In this document: positions 25,481 to 33,915 of the stretch, in pieces | Numbering within the stretch: position 1 is the stretch's first letter | How the letters are laid out: each line of letters begins with the position of its first letter | DNA from: RGIG3159 sp034927685 | GTDB taxonomy: Bacteria; Bacillota; Clostridia; Oscillospirales; Oscillospiraceae | Direction: 5' to 3' | DNA: 64,000 nucleotides | Assembly: GCA_034927685.1 (NCBI GenBank) | Contig: JAYFPO010000004.1 | Coordinates: 34,248-98,247, forward strand | Position numbers and translations under genes: made by a program | The notes under the pieces: model-generated | Database searches by the model: none | What the model saw: the letters and a program-made list of their open reading frames with translations, nothing else | Told to the model about the DNA's origin: nothing

Positions 25481-26377
25481 ATGGACTTCAGCCACTTGAA
25501 CGAGCAGGGACGGGCCAAAATGGTCGACGTCTCGGAAAAGGCGCCGACGGTCCGGACGGCCCGTGCGGCGGGGACGGTGCGGATGCGCCGGGAGACCGCC
25601 GAGGCCATCCGGACCGGCGGGACACCCAAGGGCGACGTGCTGGCCGTGGCGCAGGTGGCGGGAATTCTGGCCGCCAAACGGACCTGGGAGCTCATTCCCC
25701 TGTGTCATCCCCTGCCGCTGACCGGCGTGGACATCCGGTTTCAGGTGCGGGAGGAAGCGGTCGAAATCGAAGCCGATGCCCGCTGCACCGGGGTCACGGG
25801 CGTGGAGATGGAAGCCCTGACGGCGGTCACCACCGCCGCGCTCACCATCTACGACATGTGCAAGGCTTTGCAGAAGGACATGGAAATCACGGACGTCCGC
25901 CTGCTGGAAAAAACCGGCGGCAAGAGCGGCACGTTCCGCCGCCCGGCCAAGGTCGCGGCGGTCTGCGTCAGCGAGCAGAAGGGCACGCGGAAGCACTCCG
26001 TGGACCAGATCGAGCTGCGGCGCGAGCACGGCATTGTCGGAGACGCCCACGCTGGCAACTGGCACCGGCAAATCAGTTTGCTGGCGCAGGAGAGCGTGGA
26101 CAGCATGGGTGTGGCGGGCCTGCGGCCCGGCGACTTTGCCGAAAACATTCTGACCGAGGGCATCACTCTGAAAACCCTGCCGGTTGGAACGCTGCTGCGG
26201 ATCGGTGAAACGGTACTGCGCGTCACGCAGATCGGTAAGGAGTGCCACCAGGGCTGTGAAATTCAAAAGCTGACCGGGCGCTGCGTCATGCCCACGGAGG
26301 GCATCTTCGCCGTGGTGGAGCGGGAGGGCAGCATCCGGCCCGGCGACGCGGTCGCGATATGGGAGGAAACAGTATGA
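25481..26377 (+). CDS. moaC: MoaC-MOSC fusion protein
   Basis: This is a 298-residue two-domain protein. Residues 1-160 are MoaC, cyclic pyranopterin monophosphate synthase, with LIPLCHPLPL, GVEMEALTAV and the C-terminal lysine region KDMEITDVRLLEKTGGKSG intact. Residues about 165-298 are a MOSC domain (HGIVGDAHAG, GDFAENI, then IGKECHQGC), a fold that carries sulfur or binds the cofactor in molybdenum enzymes. The start with GGAGG five bases away is preferred to an earlier ATG. A fusion of the second step of cofactor synthesis with a MOSC domain suggests channelling, which is inference. Confidence 0.92.
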   Translation: MDFSHLNEQGRAKMVDVSEKAPTVRTARAAGTVRMRRETAEAIRTGGTPKGDVLAVAQVAGILAAKRTWELIPLCHPLPLTGVDIRFQVREEAVEIEADARCTGVTGVEMEALTAVTTAALTIYDMCKALQKDMEITDVRLLEKTGGKSGTFRRPAKVAAVCVSEQKGTRKHSVDQIELRREHGIVGDAHAGNWHRQISLLAQESVDSMGVAGLRPGDFAENILTEGITLKTLPVGTLLRIGETVLRVTQIGKECHQGCEIQKLTGRCVMPTEGIFAVVEREGSIRPGDAVAIWEETV

Positions 26378-27393
26378 AGCTGATCCGAACCGAGGACGCG
26401 GTGGGGCAGGTGCTCTGCCACGACATGACCCAGATCATTCCCGGAACATACAAGGACGCACGCTTCCGCAAAGGACACATCGTGCGCGAGGAGGACATCC
26501 CGGTGCTGCTGTCCATGGGCAAGGAGAATCTCTACGTCTGGGAGATTCAGCCGGGCGTTCTGCACGAAAACGACGCCGCCGAGCGGCTCTGCGCCCTGTG
26601 CCGTAGCCCCGGCATGGCCCGGAGCGAGGTCAAGGAGGGTAAAATCGAGCTGACGGCGGAGATTGCGGGGCTGTTTACGGTAGACAGCGACAAACTGCGC
26701 GCCGTCAATGAAATTGACGAGCTGATGATCGCCACGCGGCACGGCAACCAGCCGGTCCATCCGGGCGACAAGCTCTGCGGCACCCGCGTCATTCCGCTCG
26801 TCATCGATGAAACGAAGCTGGAGGCGGCGGAGCGTGCCGCCGCCGGAGGGCCGATTTTACAAATTCTGCCCTACCGGCTGAAAACCGCCGCCGTGATTAC
26901 CACCGGCAGCGAGGTGGCGAGCGGTCGCATCCAGGACGCCTTCACGCCGGTGCTGGTCGAAAAGCTGCGGGCCTTTGGAATCGAAATGACGGCCCACACC
27001 GTGGTGGGCGACGGCGTGGACGCCATTCTTTCCGCCATCCGCGACATGCGGCAGACCGGAGCGGATCTGATCCTCTGCACCGGGGGCATGAGCGTGGACC
27101 CCGACGACAACACTCCCGGCGCGATCCGGCAGAGCGGGGCCGAGATTGTCACCTACGGCGCGCCGGTGCTGCCCGGGGCGATGTTCTTGCTCGGTTATTT
27201 TGAGGATGGCACGCCCATTCTGGGCCTGCCGGGCTGCGTCATGTATGCGGCGGCCACGGTGTTCGACCTGGCGCTGCCGCGCATCGCCGCCGGCGTACGC
27301 ATGACGAAGCGGGACTTTGTGCAGATGGGAGAGGGCGGGCTGTGCCTCGGCTGTAAGCCCTGCCGCTACCCTGTCTGTCCCTTTGGAAAGTGA
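26374..27393 (+). CDS. MoeA/MogA-like molybdopterin-binding protein
   Basis: This 339-residue protein has an MPT-binding domain in its second half: TTGSEVASGRI, then CTGGMSVDPDDNT, then LPGAMFLLGY and ILGLPGCVMYAA. The N-terminal part (KLIRTEDAVGQVLCHDMTQI) resembles the start of MoeA-type proteins but lacks full MoeA length. The tail is cysteine-rich (CLGCKPCRYPVC), which is unusual and could hold a metal. It overlaps moaC by four bases and precedes mogA. It probably inserts molybdenum or sorts the cofactor; the exact step is uncertain. Confidence 0.82.
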   Translation: MKLIRTEDAVGQVLCHDMTQIIPGTYKDARFRKGHIVREEDIPVLLSMGKENLYVWEIQPGVLHENDAAERLCALCRSPGMARSEVKEGKIELTAEIAGLFTVDSDKLRAVNEIDELMIATRHGNQPVHPGDKLCGTRVIPLVIDETKLEAAERAAAGGPILQILPYRLKTAAVITTGSEVASGRIQDAFTPVLVEKLRAFGIEMTAHTVVGDGVDAILSAIRDMRQTGADLILCTGGMSVDPDDNTPGAIRQSGAEIVTYGAPVLPGAMFLLGYFEDGTPILGLPGCVMYAAATVFDLALPRIAAGVRMTKRDFVQMGEGGLCLGCKPCRYPVCPFGK

Positions 27394-27402
27394 GGCACCT
27401 TC

Positions 27403-27897
27403 ATGTTTACAGCAAAGGTCTTTACGGTCAGCGACCGCGGATTTCGCGGCGAACGGGCTGATGAATCCGGCCCGGTTGTGCAAGCCCTGTTGGAAGAAGC
27501 GGGTTATCAGGTGCTCAGCCGGGAAATTGTCCCGGACGAGCCGGAAAATATCAAAAAGGCGCTGCTCCGCGCCGCCTTCGAGGGTGTGGCGCTCGTCGTC
27601 ACCACCGGCGGCACCGGCTTTGCTCCCCGGGATGTGACCCCGGAGGCCACGGCGGCCGTCTGCGAGCGGCTGACGCCCGGTATCCCGGAGGCCATGCGGT
27701 ACGCCTCGATGCAAATTACCCCCCGGGGGATGCTGTCGCGCGGCACGGCGGGCATCCGGGGAAGAAGCCTGATTGTCAACCTGCCGGGCAGCCCGAAGGC
27801 CGCCCGGGAGAATTTGGAGGCCGTATTGCCCGCGCTGGACCATGGCCTGACTATGTTGCGCGGCAAACCGATGGACTGCGCGGAATTGGAGAAATGA
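27403..27897 (+). CDS. mog: Molybdopterin adenylyltransferase (MogA/MoaB family)
   Basis: This 164-residue enzyme adenylates molybdopterin before metal insertion. The glycine-rich site TTGGTGFAPRDVTPEAT and NLPGSPKAAREN are intact. It is the last cofactor gene of the operon. The next gene starts two bases beyond its stop codon. Confidence 0.9.
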   Translation: MFTAKVFTVSDRGFRGERADESGPVVQALLEEAGYQVLSREIVPDEPENIKKALLRAAFEGVALVVTTGGTGFAPRDVTPEATAAVCERLTPGIPEAMRYASMQITPRGMLSRGTAGIRGRSLIVNLPGSPKAARENLEAVLPALDHGLTMLRGKPMDCAELEK

Positions 27898-27898
27898 C

Positions 27899-28630
27899 AT
27901 GCAATTAAGCGATGAAAAGTGCGTGCTGGTCACCCCCGGCTACAGTGACGCGGCGGGGAACCTGAGCGTGCTTGGGATTTTTGTGCTCTTTCAGGACCTT
28001 GCCTCGGAGCACGCGGAAAAAATTGGCACCGGAGGCGCAGCGATGGCGGAACGAGGGCTGTTCTGGCTGACCGTGCGGACCAGAATCCGATTTTATGAGC
28101 GGCCCGCCATGATGGAAGAAGTGCTGCTGGAGACTTGGCTGGCGCGGTTTCAAACGTCTGACGTACGTACCAACCGCTACTACCGCATGACCGGCGGAGG
28201 CCGCCTGCTGGCCGAAGGAAAGACCGAATGGGCGGTTCTGCGGCTCGGCGATCAGAGCGTGGGCCGGATCGGCGAGGCCGGGGTCCCCGAAGAACTGGCG
28301 TTCCGGGATGAGATTGTCTGCCCGGAGCCGTTTACCCGGTTCCGCACAGCATTTACGGAGGAGGATCGGCAGGAGGACCACCGGGTCCGCGCCTCTGACA
28401 TCGACATGGGCCACCATATGAACAACACCGCCTATGTCCGGGCGCTTTTGGACACGTTTCCTGCCCGCGAGCTGGCGACGATGCCCGTGCGCGAACTGGA
28501 AATCTGCTTCCGCGCACCCTGCTATGACGGGGAGACGCTGCCCGTCTACCGCCGCCGTCAGGAGACTGGATGGGAGTTTGCCATTCACCGTCCCGACGGC
28601 AAGCCCGCCGCCCTCGCGCGGCTGCTGTGA
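27899..28630 (+). CDS. Acyl-ACP thioesterase (FatA type)
   Basis: This 243-residue double hot-dog protein should release fatty acids from acyl carrier protein. The first half has the hot-dog helix region (HAEKIGTGG) and the second half has ASDIDMGHHMNNTAYV, close to the catalytic motif of bacterial FatA. It is translationally close-coupled to mog, so it is the last gene of the molybdenum operon despite an apparently unrelated function. A terminator follows at 28.76 kb. Confidence 0.85.
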   Translation: MQLSDEKCVLVTPGYSDAAGNLSVLGIFVLFQDLASEHAEKIGTGGAAMAERGLFWLTVRTRIRFYERPAMMEEVLLETWLARFQTSDVRTNRYYRMTGGGRLLAEGKTEWAVLRLGDQSVGRIGEAGVPEELAFRDEIVCPEPFTRFRTAFTEEDRQEDHRVRASDIDMGHHMNNTAYVRALLDTFPARELATMPVRELEICFRAPCYDGETLPVYRRRQETGWEFAIHRPDGKPAALARLL

Positions 28631-28755
28631 CGCGGGGCAATTCCCACCGCATCCCATAAAAATCTCCCGCTGAGACAAGCGCCCGCAGAACGCTTCCCTC
28701 TTCGCCGCGCTGTGCGCAGTACGGCGGAATGAAGCCTGCCCGATGGTTTTGCGAA

Positions 28756-28798
28756 GGGCCTGCCTCCCACCTATACACAATGGGAAGCGGGTCCTTTT
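28756..28798 (+). terminator. Terminator of the molybdenum operon
   Basis: A 14-bp stem with one mismatch (GGGCCTGCCTCCCA against TGGGAAGCGGGTCC) and four T. Otherwise nothing is recognised between the thioesterase and the next gene. Confidence 0.6.
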
Positions 28799-28893
28799 GC
28801 GTCTATGATGCCGTTCGGATGGTTTTTTGCGGCTTTTTCTATGGCGACGTGCGGTATGGTACACTACAATAAGGAAAAGAGGGAGCGTTTTTC

Positions 28894-29985
28894 ATGACGG
28901 AACTGCTGAAAGAAACACAATTTGCGGAATACGAGGCCTTTGTCCAGCATCACCCAAAGGGACATTTTGCCCAGAGCACGCTCTGGGCAAAGCAGAAGCC
29001 AAGCTGGCGCTGGCGGGCCGTGGTCAGCCGGGGCGCGAACGGAGAAATTCGCGGTGCGCTGGCGATCTTATTCCGCCGCCTGCCGGGAATCGGGGGATCA
29101 CTGGCCTACGGCTGCCGCGGGCCGGTTTGCGACCCGGACGACCGCGAAACGCTGGAGGAGCTGGTGCACGGGGCAACGGCGCTCTGCCGAACGGAGCGGG
29201 CCGTGGCGCTGCGGCTGGATCCGGATATCCCGGCCTCCGATCTGGCGTTTCGGGACAACATGGAAGCGCTGGGCTTCCGGACCAAGGCAGAGGGAAATCT
29301 CGACCAGATTCAGCCGAAATATGTGTTCCGACTTCCCCTCGCCGGCCGAAGTGAGGAGGAAATTTTTGCTGCCTTTCACCAGAAGGTCCGCTACAACATC
29401 CGTCTTTCCGCGCGAAGGGGCGTGACGGTCCGCGTCTGCGGACCGGAGATGGTAGACGCGTTTTCGCGGCTGATGGAAGAGACCGGCCACCGGGACGGCT
29501 TCATCACGCGGCAGGGGTCCTATTTTACGGCCCTTCTGGAACACTTCGGCGCGCACGCACGGCTCTACATGGCCTTTTTTGAGGAGACGCCCATCGCGGG
29601 CGCCATCGCCATTCAGTATGGCGACAAGACTTGGTATCTCTACGGCGCGTCCTCGGGGGAAAACCGCGACAAAATGCCCAATTATTTGCTGCAGTGGGAG
29701 ATGATTCGCTGGGCGCTGGCGGGCGGCAGCCGGATTTATGACTTCCGTGGCGTGTCCGGCAGCTTCGCCGAGGACCAGCCGCTGGCGGGGCTTTACCGGT
29801 TCAAGGTGGGCTTCGGCGGGGAATTTACGGAGTTTATGGACGAGATAGATCTGGTCCTGCAGCCGCTGCGCTATCGCCTCATGGTGATAGGATTGCGGCT
29901 CTATGGCCGCCATGCGTCCCGGAACGCAGTGCAAAATCCGGCGAACCAAAAGCCCGTTGAAACCGGGAATCTTTCCCAATCTTAA
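28894..29985 (+). CDS. FemAB-like aminoacyltransferase
   Basis: This 363-residue protein of the Fem family (tandem GNAT-like folds) usually adds amino acids from aminoacyl-tRNA to the peptidoglycan stem peptide. Typical pieces are the N-terminal HFAQSTLWAKQK, the middle KVRYNIRLSARRGV and the C-terminal DFRGVSGSFAEDQPLAGLYRFKVGFGGEFTE region, here cited only in part: YRFKVGFGGEF. It lacks the long coiled-coil arm of staphylococcal FemA. The next gene is a peptidoglycan carboxypeptidase, which fits a cell-wall role. Confidence 0.85.
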   Translation: MTELLKETQFAEYEAFVQHHPKGHFAQSTLWAKQKPSWRWRAVVSRGANGEIRGALAILFRRLPGIGGSLAYGCRGPVCDPDDRETLEELVHGATALCRTERAVALRLDPDIPASDLAFRDNMEALGFRTKAEGNLDQIQPKYVFRLPLAGRSEEEIFAAFHQKVRYNIRLSARRGVTVRVCGPEMVDAFSRLMEETGHRDGFITRQGSYFTALLEHFGAHARLYMAFFEETPIAGAIAIQYGDKTWYLYGASSGENRDKMPNYLLQWEMIRWALAGGSRIYDFRGVSGSFAEDQPLAGLYRFKVGFGGEFTEFMDEIDLVLQPLRYRLMVIGLRLYGRHASRNAVQNPANQKPVETGNLSQS

Positions 29986-30026
29986 GAAGTTCCTAAGAAA
30001 CGGAGGGTTCCGCCTGCCGCGATCTA

Positions 30027-30035
30027 TGCTATAAT
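30027..30035 (+). promoter_or_regulatory. Extended -10 promoter before the VanY-like gene
   Basis: TGCTATAAT, an extended -10 box, without a good -35; it lies 51 bases before the gene. Confidence 0.5.
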
Positions 30036-30085
30036 GGGATTATTGATGTAACAAGACAACAAACTGACAAAGGAGTATTCTCTCC

Positions 30086-30835
30086 ATGCGGCAGCATACC
30101 AAATCCTCAAAAAAGCAAACTGTTCGGCGCATCATCGTCTCGGCTGCGATTTTGCTTCTTTTGGTCGGGCTGCTGGGAGTCTTTCTTCTGAAGGGTACCG
30201 GCCGGGTTCCCACCAAGCTTCGCAGCATTCTGCACATCACCCTCCCCTACGGTGCCGCGCAGGACGTTGCCTGGACGCCCGCCGTCCCGGACGACGGCGT
30301 CTGGAATCTTCAGCTTGTCAACCCATGGAATGAAATTCCGAATGGGTATTCCCCCGCGCTGACGACGCTCTCCAACGGTCAGAGCGTGGACGAGCGAATC
30401 TATCCGGCCCTGCAGGCCATGTTTGATACCATGCGGCAGGAGAACGTCTGCCCCATTGTAGTCTCCGGCTATCGGACGCAGGACTACCAGCAGGGGCTGC
30501 TGGACGACGAGATCACCAAATATGAGAATGAGGGCTATTCTGCGGAGGCCGCCGCCACCGTTGCCAAAACCTGGGTCGCCGTCCCCGGCACCAGCGAGCA
30601 TCAGCTGGGTCTGGCCGTGGACATCGGCGCGGACACCACAAAATCCACGGACGAGGAGGTCTACACCTGGCTGGCGGAGAATGCCTACCGCTTCGGCTTT
30701 ATTCTGCGCTACCCGGAGGACAAGACTGCGCTGACCGGCATCAGCTACGAGCCGTGGCACTACCGCTACGTCGGCGTGGAGGCTGCCGCCAAAATATACC
30801 GTTCCGGCATCTGTCTGGAGGAATATCTGGGGTAA
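30086..30835 (+). CDS. D-alanyl-D-alanine carboxypeptidase, VanY type
   Basis: This 249-residue zinc peptidase trims the last D-Ala from peptidoglycan stems outside the membrane. A membrane anchor (about 15-35, IIVSAAILLLLVGLLGVFLL) follows a basic N-terminus. The M15B zinc site is visible as SEHQLGLAVDIG and EPWHYRYV. AAAGGAG precedes the ATG. Its housekeeping context argues against a glycopeptide-resistance role. Confidence 0.9.
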   Translation: MRQHTKSSKKQTVRRIIVSAAILLLLVGLLGVFLLKGTGRVPTKLRSILHITLPYGAAQDVAWTPAVPDDGVWNLQLVNPWNEIPNGYSPALTTLSNGQSVDERIYPALQAMFDTMRQENVCPIVVSGYRTQDYQQGLLDDEITKYENEGYSAEAAATVAKTWVAVPGTSEHQLGLAVDIGADTTKSTDEEVYTWLAENAYRFGFILRYPEDKTALTGISYEPWHYRYVGVEAAAKIYRSGICLEEYLG

Positions 30836-30845
30836 ACTTGCCCTC

Positions 30846-30873
30846 TTGCATTTCGTGGAAAAACGTGTATAAT
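30846..30873 (+). promoter_or_regulatory. Promoter of the TM1266/ABC operon leader
   Basis: TTGCAT, 16 bases, TATAAT. About 165 bases of untranslated leader follow before the first gene. Confidence 0.75.
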
Positions 30874-30991
30874 CGATATAAAAGGATGGATTGGATTCCA
30901 TCTGAACAAAAACCTGTTTCTGACGCTGAAATCCGGTATTGAGGCGAAAGCTGCAGAGCTCCTGCGGTGCGGCGACGCGCCTTGGGCCATG

Positions 30992-31022
30992 CTGCTGTGC
31001 CTTTCGGCACGGCAGTTTTTTT
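30992..31022 (+). terminator. Leader terminator before the TM1266 gene
   Basis: CTGCTGTGCC-TTTC-GGCACGGCAG, a 10-bp stem with one G-T pair, followed by seven T. It stands between the promoter and the first gene, so the leader RNA can end there. The GC-rich leader before it has several competing short stems. Confidence 0.8.
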
Positions 31023-31047
31023 GTTCGACAAAGAAGGAGGTATTTTT

Positions 31048-31311
31048 ATGGAAACCAGAGTCGCTGTCATTGGCATCATTGTGGAGGATCTCACATCCAC
31101 AGAACATCTGAACGCAATTTTACACGAGTATGCGGACTATATTCTGGGCAGAATGGGTATTCCATACCGGGAAAAACGCATCAGCATTCTTTCCGTTGCT
31201 GTGGACGCGCCCGTGAACGTCATCAATGCGCTCTCCGGCAGCATCGGCAAGCTGCCCGGTATCAGCGTCAAGACCGCCTACTCCGGCGTATCCGGAGCCG
31301 CCGCCCTGTAG
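31048..31311 (+). CDS. TM1266-family putative iron-only hydrogenase system regulator
   Basis: This 87-residue protein has an ACT/ferredoxin-like fold, by similarity of pattern to TM1266: ETRVAVIGIIVED at the start, then EYADYILGRMGIPY and SILSVAVDAP. Such proteins are called regulators of [FeFe]-hydrogenase maturation because they are found with hyd genes, but no function is proven. Here the neighbours are instead an ABC importer, and no hydrogenase gene is in the window. AAGGAGG and a six-base T spacer precede the ATG. Confidence 0.8.
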   Translation: METRVAVIGIIVEDLTSTEHLNAILHEYADYILGRMGIPYREKRISILSVAVDAPVNVINALSGSIGKLPGISVKTAYSGVSGAAAL

Positions 31312-31331
31312 AGAAAGAAAGGAAAAGAAAT

Positions 31332-32396
31332 ATGAAAAATTTTGTCAAATTGGTCGCGCTGATTCTGGCGCTGGCGCTGCTCTGCGCCTGCGGCGCACAA
31401 ACCGCTGCCCCCGCCGAGACCACAACCGCCGCAGCCACAGCTGCCGAAGCCACGACCGCCCCTGAAACGACTGCGGCGGAGACCACGGCGGCAGACGACA
31501 TTACGATCCGCGCGATGGTGCTGAGCGGCACCACAGGCTTCGGCATGGCCAAGCTGATTGCGGACGCCGAAGCCGGCGAGACCGCCGTGCCCTGCACGGT
31601 TTCCGTGGAGACCGACGCCTCCAACGTGACGGCGGCCCTCGTCAGCGGCAGCATTGACGTGGCCGCTCTGCCCACCAACGCGGCCGCTGCCGTCTACAAC
31701 AAGACCCAGGGCGGCGTGCAGGTACTGGCGCTCAACACCCGGGGCGTTCTCTATCTGATGACCGGCGCCGGAGAGAGCGTCTCCTCCTTCGCCGACCTCA
31801 AGGGGAAAACGGTCTATGTCCCTGCGCAGAATCCCACGTTTATTTTCACCTATCTCTGCGAGCAAAACGGCCTGACGCCCGGCGAGGACATCACCATCGA
31901 CAACACCTACGCCCAACCCGCCGACCTGCAGACCGCGCTGGCCTCCGGGGAAATCACGCTGGCCGTCCTGCCGGAGCCGATGGTCACGATCGCAAAAAGC
32001 GCAAATCAGGAGTTGACTGTCGCGCTGGACCTGACGGAAGAGTGGGACAAGGTCGCCGAACCCGGCTCGCTGGTACAGGGCTGCCTGGTGGCGCGAACCG
32101 AGTTTGTGCAGGCCCATCCGGAAGCCATTGCCGCTTTTTTGCAGGACTGCGAAGCTTCGGTTCAGTATTTGACTGCCGAGCCGGCGGAAGCGGCGGCCCT
32201 CATTGAGCAGGTTGGCATCTTTGCCAAGGCCGCCGTGGCCGAAAAGGCCATTCCCAACTGCAACGTCTGCTTTGTCACGGGCAGCGAGATGAAAACCTCC
32301 CTCGGCACATATCTCGGGGTTCTCTTTGGGCTGGACCCCTCCTCCGTTGGCGGCGCGATACCCGACAGCGACTTCTATTACACCCCACAGGCATGA
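31332..32396 (+). CDS. ABC importer binding lipoprotein (NMT1/SsuA-like)
   Basis: This 354-residue binding protein has a lipobox ending LLCAC and a Thr/Ala/Glu linker like that of modA. The mature domain (from about 55) has AALVSGSIDVAALPTNAAAA and DLKGKTVYVPAQNPTF-type loops, partly cited here as SGSIDVAALPTN, of the family that binds sulfonates, nitrate, or thiamine precursors. The frame is open upstream through the previous gene, but the AAAGAAAGGAAAAG leader and signal peptide fix this start. The ligand is unknown. Confidence 0.85.
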   Translation: MKNFVKLVALILALALLCACGAQTAAPAETTTAAATAAEATTAPETTAAETTAADDITIRAMVLSGTTGFGMAKLIADAEAGETAVPCTVSVETDASNVTAALVSGSIDVAALPTNAAAAVYNKTQGGVQVLALNTRGVLYLMTGAGESVSSFADLKGKTVYVPAQNPTFIFTYLCEQNGLTPGEDITIDNTYAQPADLQTALASGEITLAVLPEPMVTIAKSANQELTVALDLTEEWDKVAEPGSLVQGCLVARTEFVQAHPEAIAAFLQDCEASVQYLTAEPAEAAALIEQVGIFAKAAVAEKAIPNCNVCFVTGSEMKTSLGTYLGVLFGLDPSSVGGAIPDSDFYYTPQA

Positions 32397-33160
32397 GGAG
32401 CCTTCTGCGGCGGGTGGCGGTCCTGCTCTTCTGGCTGACCGTCTGGGAACTTCTCTCCCTGTTGGTGGACCGGGCGCTGCTGCTGCCCGGCCCGCTCGCC
32501 GTGGCGGCGCGGCTCTATGCGCTGGCGAAAACCGCCGGGTTCTGGGAGACCATCGCGCTCTCCCTGCTGCGCATTGCGGGCGCGGTGGCGGCAGGCATCC
32601 TGTTGGGGACTCTGCTGGCCGTACTGGCTGCCCGGTCCGGGCTGCTGCGCGCTCTGCTGACGCCGCTCCTCTCTGTTGTCAAGGCCACCCCCGTCGCCTC
32701 CTTCATCATTCTGACGCTGCTCTTCCTCGGACGGAACCTCGTGCCGCCCTTTACCGCCGTGCTGATCGTGCTGCCTGTGGTGTTCGGCGGCGTGGAAGCG
32801 GGAATTTCCGCTGTTGATCCATTGCTGTTGGAGCTGGCCGCCGTCTACCGACTCCCCGCCGCGCGCCGACTGCGGCGGATCTATGTCCCCGCCGTGCTGC
32901 CGCAGTTTCTTGCCGCCGTCCGAACCTCCATCGGCCTTGCCTGGAAGGCTGGCGTGGCCGCCGAGGTTTTGACGGTACCGCTGCGCTCCATCGGTCGGTC
33001 TCTGTACACCGCCAAGCTGAATCTGGAGACCACGGACCTCTTCGCCTGGACCGCCGTCACTATTTTGTGCAGTGTATTACTGGAAAAGCTGACCATGACG
33101 GCGTTTGGCCGTCTGGAGCGCCGGAAAGGGAGGGAAAAACAGGATGATGATGCTCTCTGA
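32393..33160 (+). CDS. ABC importer permease (SsuC/TauC-like)
   Basis: This 255-residue membrane protein has about six helices and overlaps the binding-protein gene by four bases. The EAA-type loop region and the segment YVPAVLPQFLAAVRTSIGLAWK match permeases of sulfonate, taurine and pyrimidine-precursor importers; only part is cited, VLPQFLAAVRTS. It is the middle gene of a complete three-part importer. Confidence 0.9.
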   Translation: MRSLLRRVAVLLFWLTVWELLSLLVDRALLLPGPLAVAARLYALAKTAGFWETIALSLLRIAGAVAAGILLGTLLAVLAARSGLLRALLTPLLSVVKATPVASFIILTLLFLGRNLVPPFTAVLIVLPVVFGGVEAGISAVDPLLLELAAVYRLPAARRLRRIYVPAVLPQFLAAVRTSIGLAWKAGVAAEVLTVPLRSIGRSLYTAKLNLETTDLFAWTAVTILCSVLLEKLTMTAFGRLERRKGREKQDDDAL

Positions 33161-33731
33161 AATCGCCGTCTCCTACGGAGATAAAGCGGTGCTGCAACAC
33201 TGTTCGCTGCAGCTCGCGGCGGGCGAGCATGTCGCCCTGACCGGTCCCTCCGGCTGCGGCAAAACCACGCTGCTCCGGCTGGCCGCCGGTCTTCTCCGGC
33301 CCGATTCCGGCACCGTGCGGGTATCCGCCCAGCGGATCGCCATGCTGTTTCAGGAGACGCGTCTGCTGCCGTGGCGGACCGCCGCGCAAAATGTCAATCT
33401 GGTTCTCTCCGACGGATCCGCCACGATGGCACAGGCGCGGGCCATGCTGGCGCGGGCTGGCCTCGCCGGGGCGGAGGACCAGTACCCGGAGGCGCTCTCG
33501 GGCGGGATGCGGCAGCGCGTCGCGCTCTGCCGCGCGCTCTGCTATGGCGGCGACCTTGTACTGCTGGACGAGCCGCTTGAGGGACTGGACCCCGCCCTGT
33601 ACCGGGAGATGCTCGCACTGGTTCAGGAAGAGACTGCCGGAAAGGCGCTGCTGCTTGCGACGCACAGCCCCGAGGAGGCCGCCGCCCTATGTACGCACAC
33701 GCTGACCTACCGCGACGGACAGTTTGTCTGA
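33144..33731 (+). CDS. ABC importer ATPase (SsuB/TauB-like)
   Basis: This short ATPase of about 195 residues has Walker A (GPSGCGKT), Q-loop (MLFQETRLLPWR), signature (LSGGMRQRVAL) and Walker B (LLDEPLEGLD). GGGAGGG precedes the ATG cluster; the first of three ATG codons is chosen, and it overlaps the permease gene by 17 bases. The length is shorter than the usual 240-260, because it lacks a C-terminal extension. Confidence 0.88.
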   Translation: MMMLSEIAVSYGDKAVLQHCSLQLAAGEHVALTGPSGCGKTTLLRLAAGLLRPDSGTVRVSAQRIAMLFQETRLLPWRTAAQNVNLVLSDGSATMAQARAMLARAGLAGAEDQYPEALSGGMRQRVALCRALCYGGDLVLLDEPLEGLDPALYREMLALVQEETAGKALLLATHSPEEAAALCTHTLTYRDGQFV

Positions 33732-33804
33732 TTCCGTCCCCACAGCGGAAACCCGGACCTCCTTGCGGGTCATGTTCCGCCCTGCCGCCTCGCCTGACCA
33801 TTCA

Positions 33805-33846
33805 CAAAAAAGCGGCCATTGCAAAATTTGCAACAGCCGCTTTTTT
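33805..33846. terminator. Bidirectional terminator between ABC operon and deoR-type gene
   Basis: AAAAAAGCGGC and GCCGCTTTTTT flank a loop that can itself pair (TTGCAAAATTTGCAA). It serves both converging transcripts. Confidence 0.85.
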
Positions 33847-33915
33847 GTGCGCCTTTTTGACCAAAGACACGTCCGAATCGGACCGCCCGGTGCTTTGTGC
33901 CTGTTTCATAGGACG

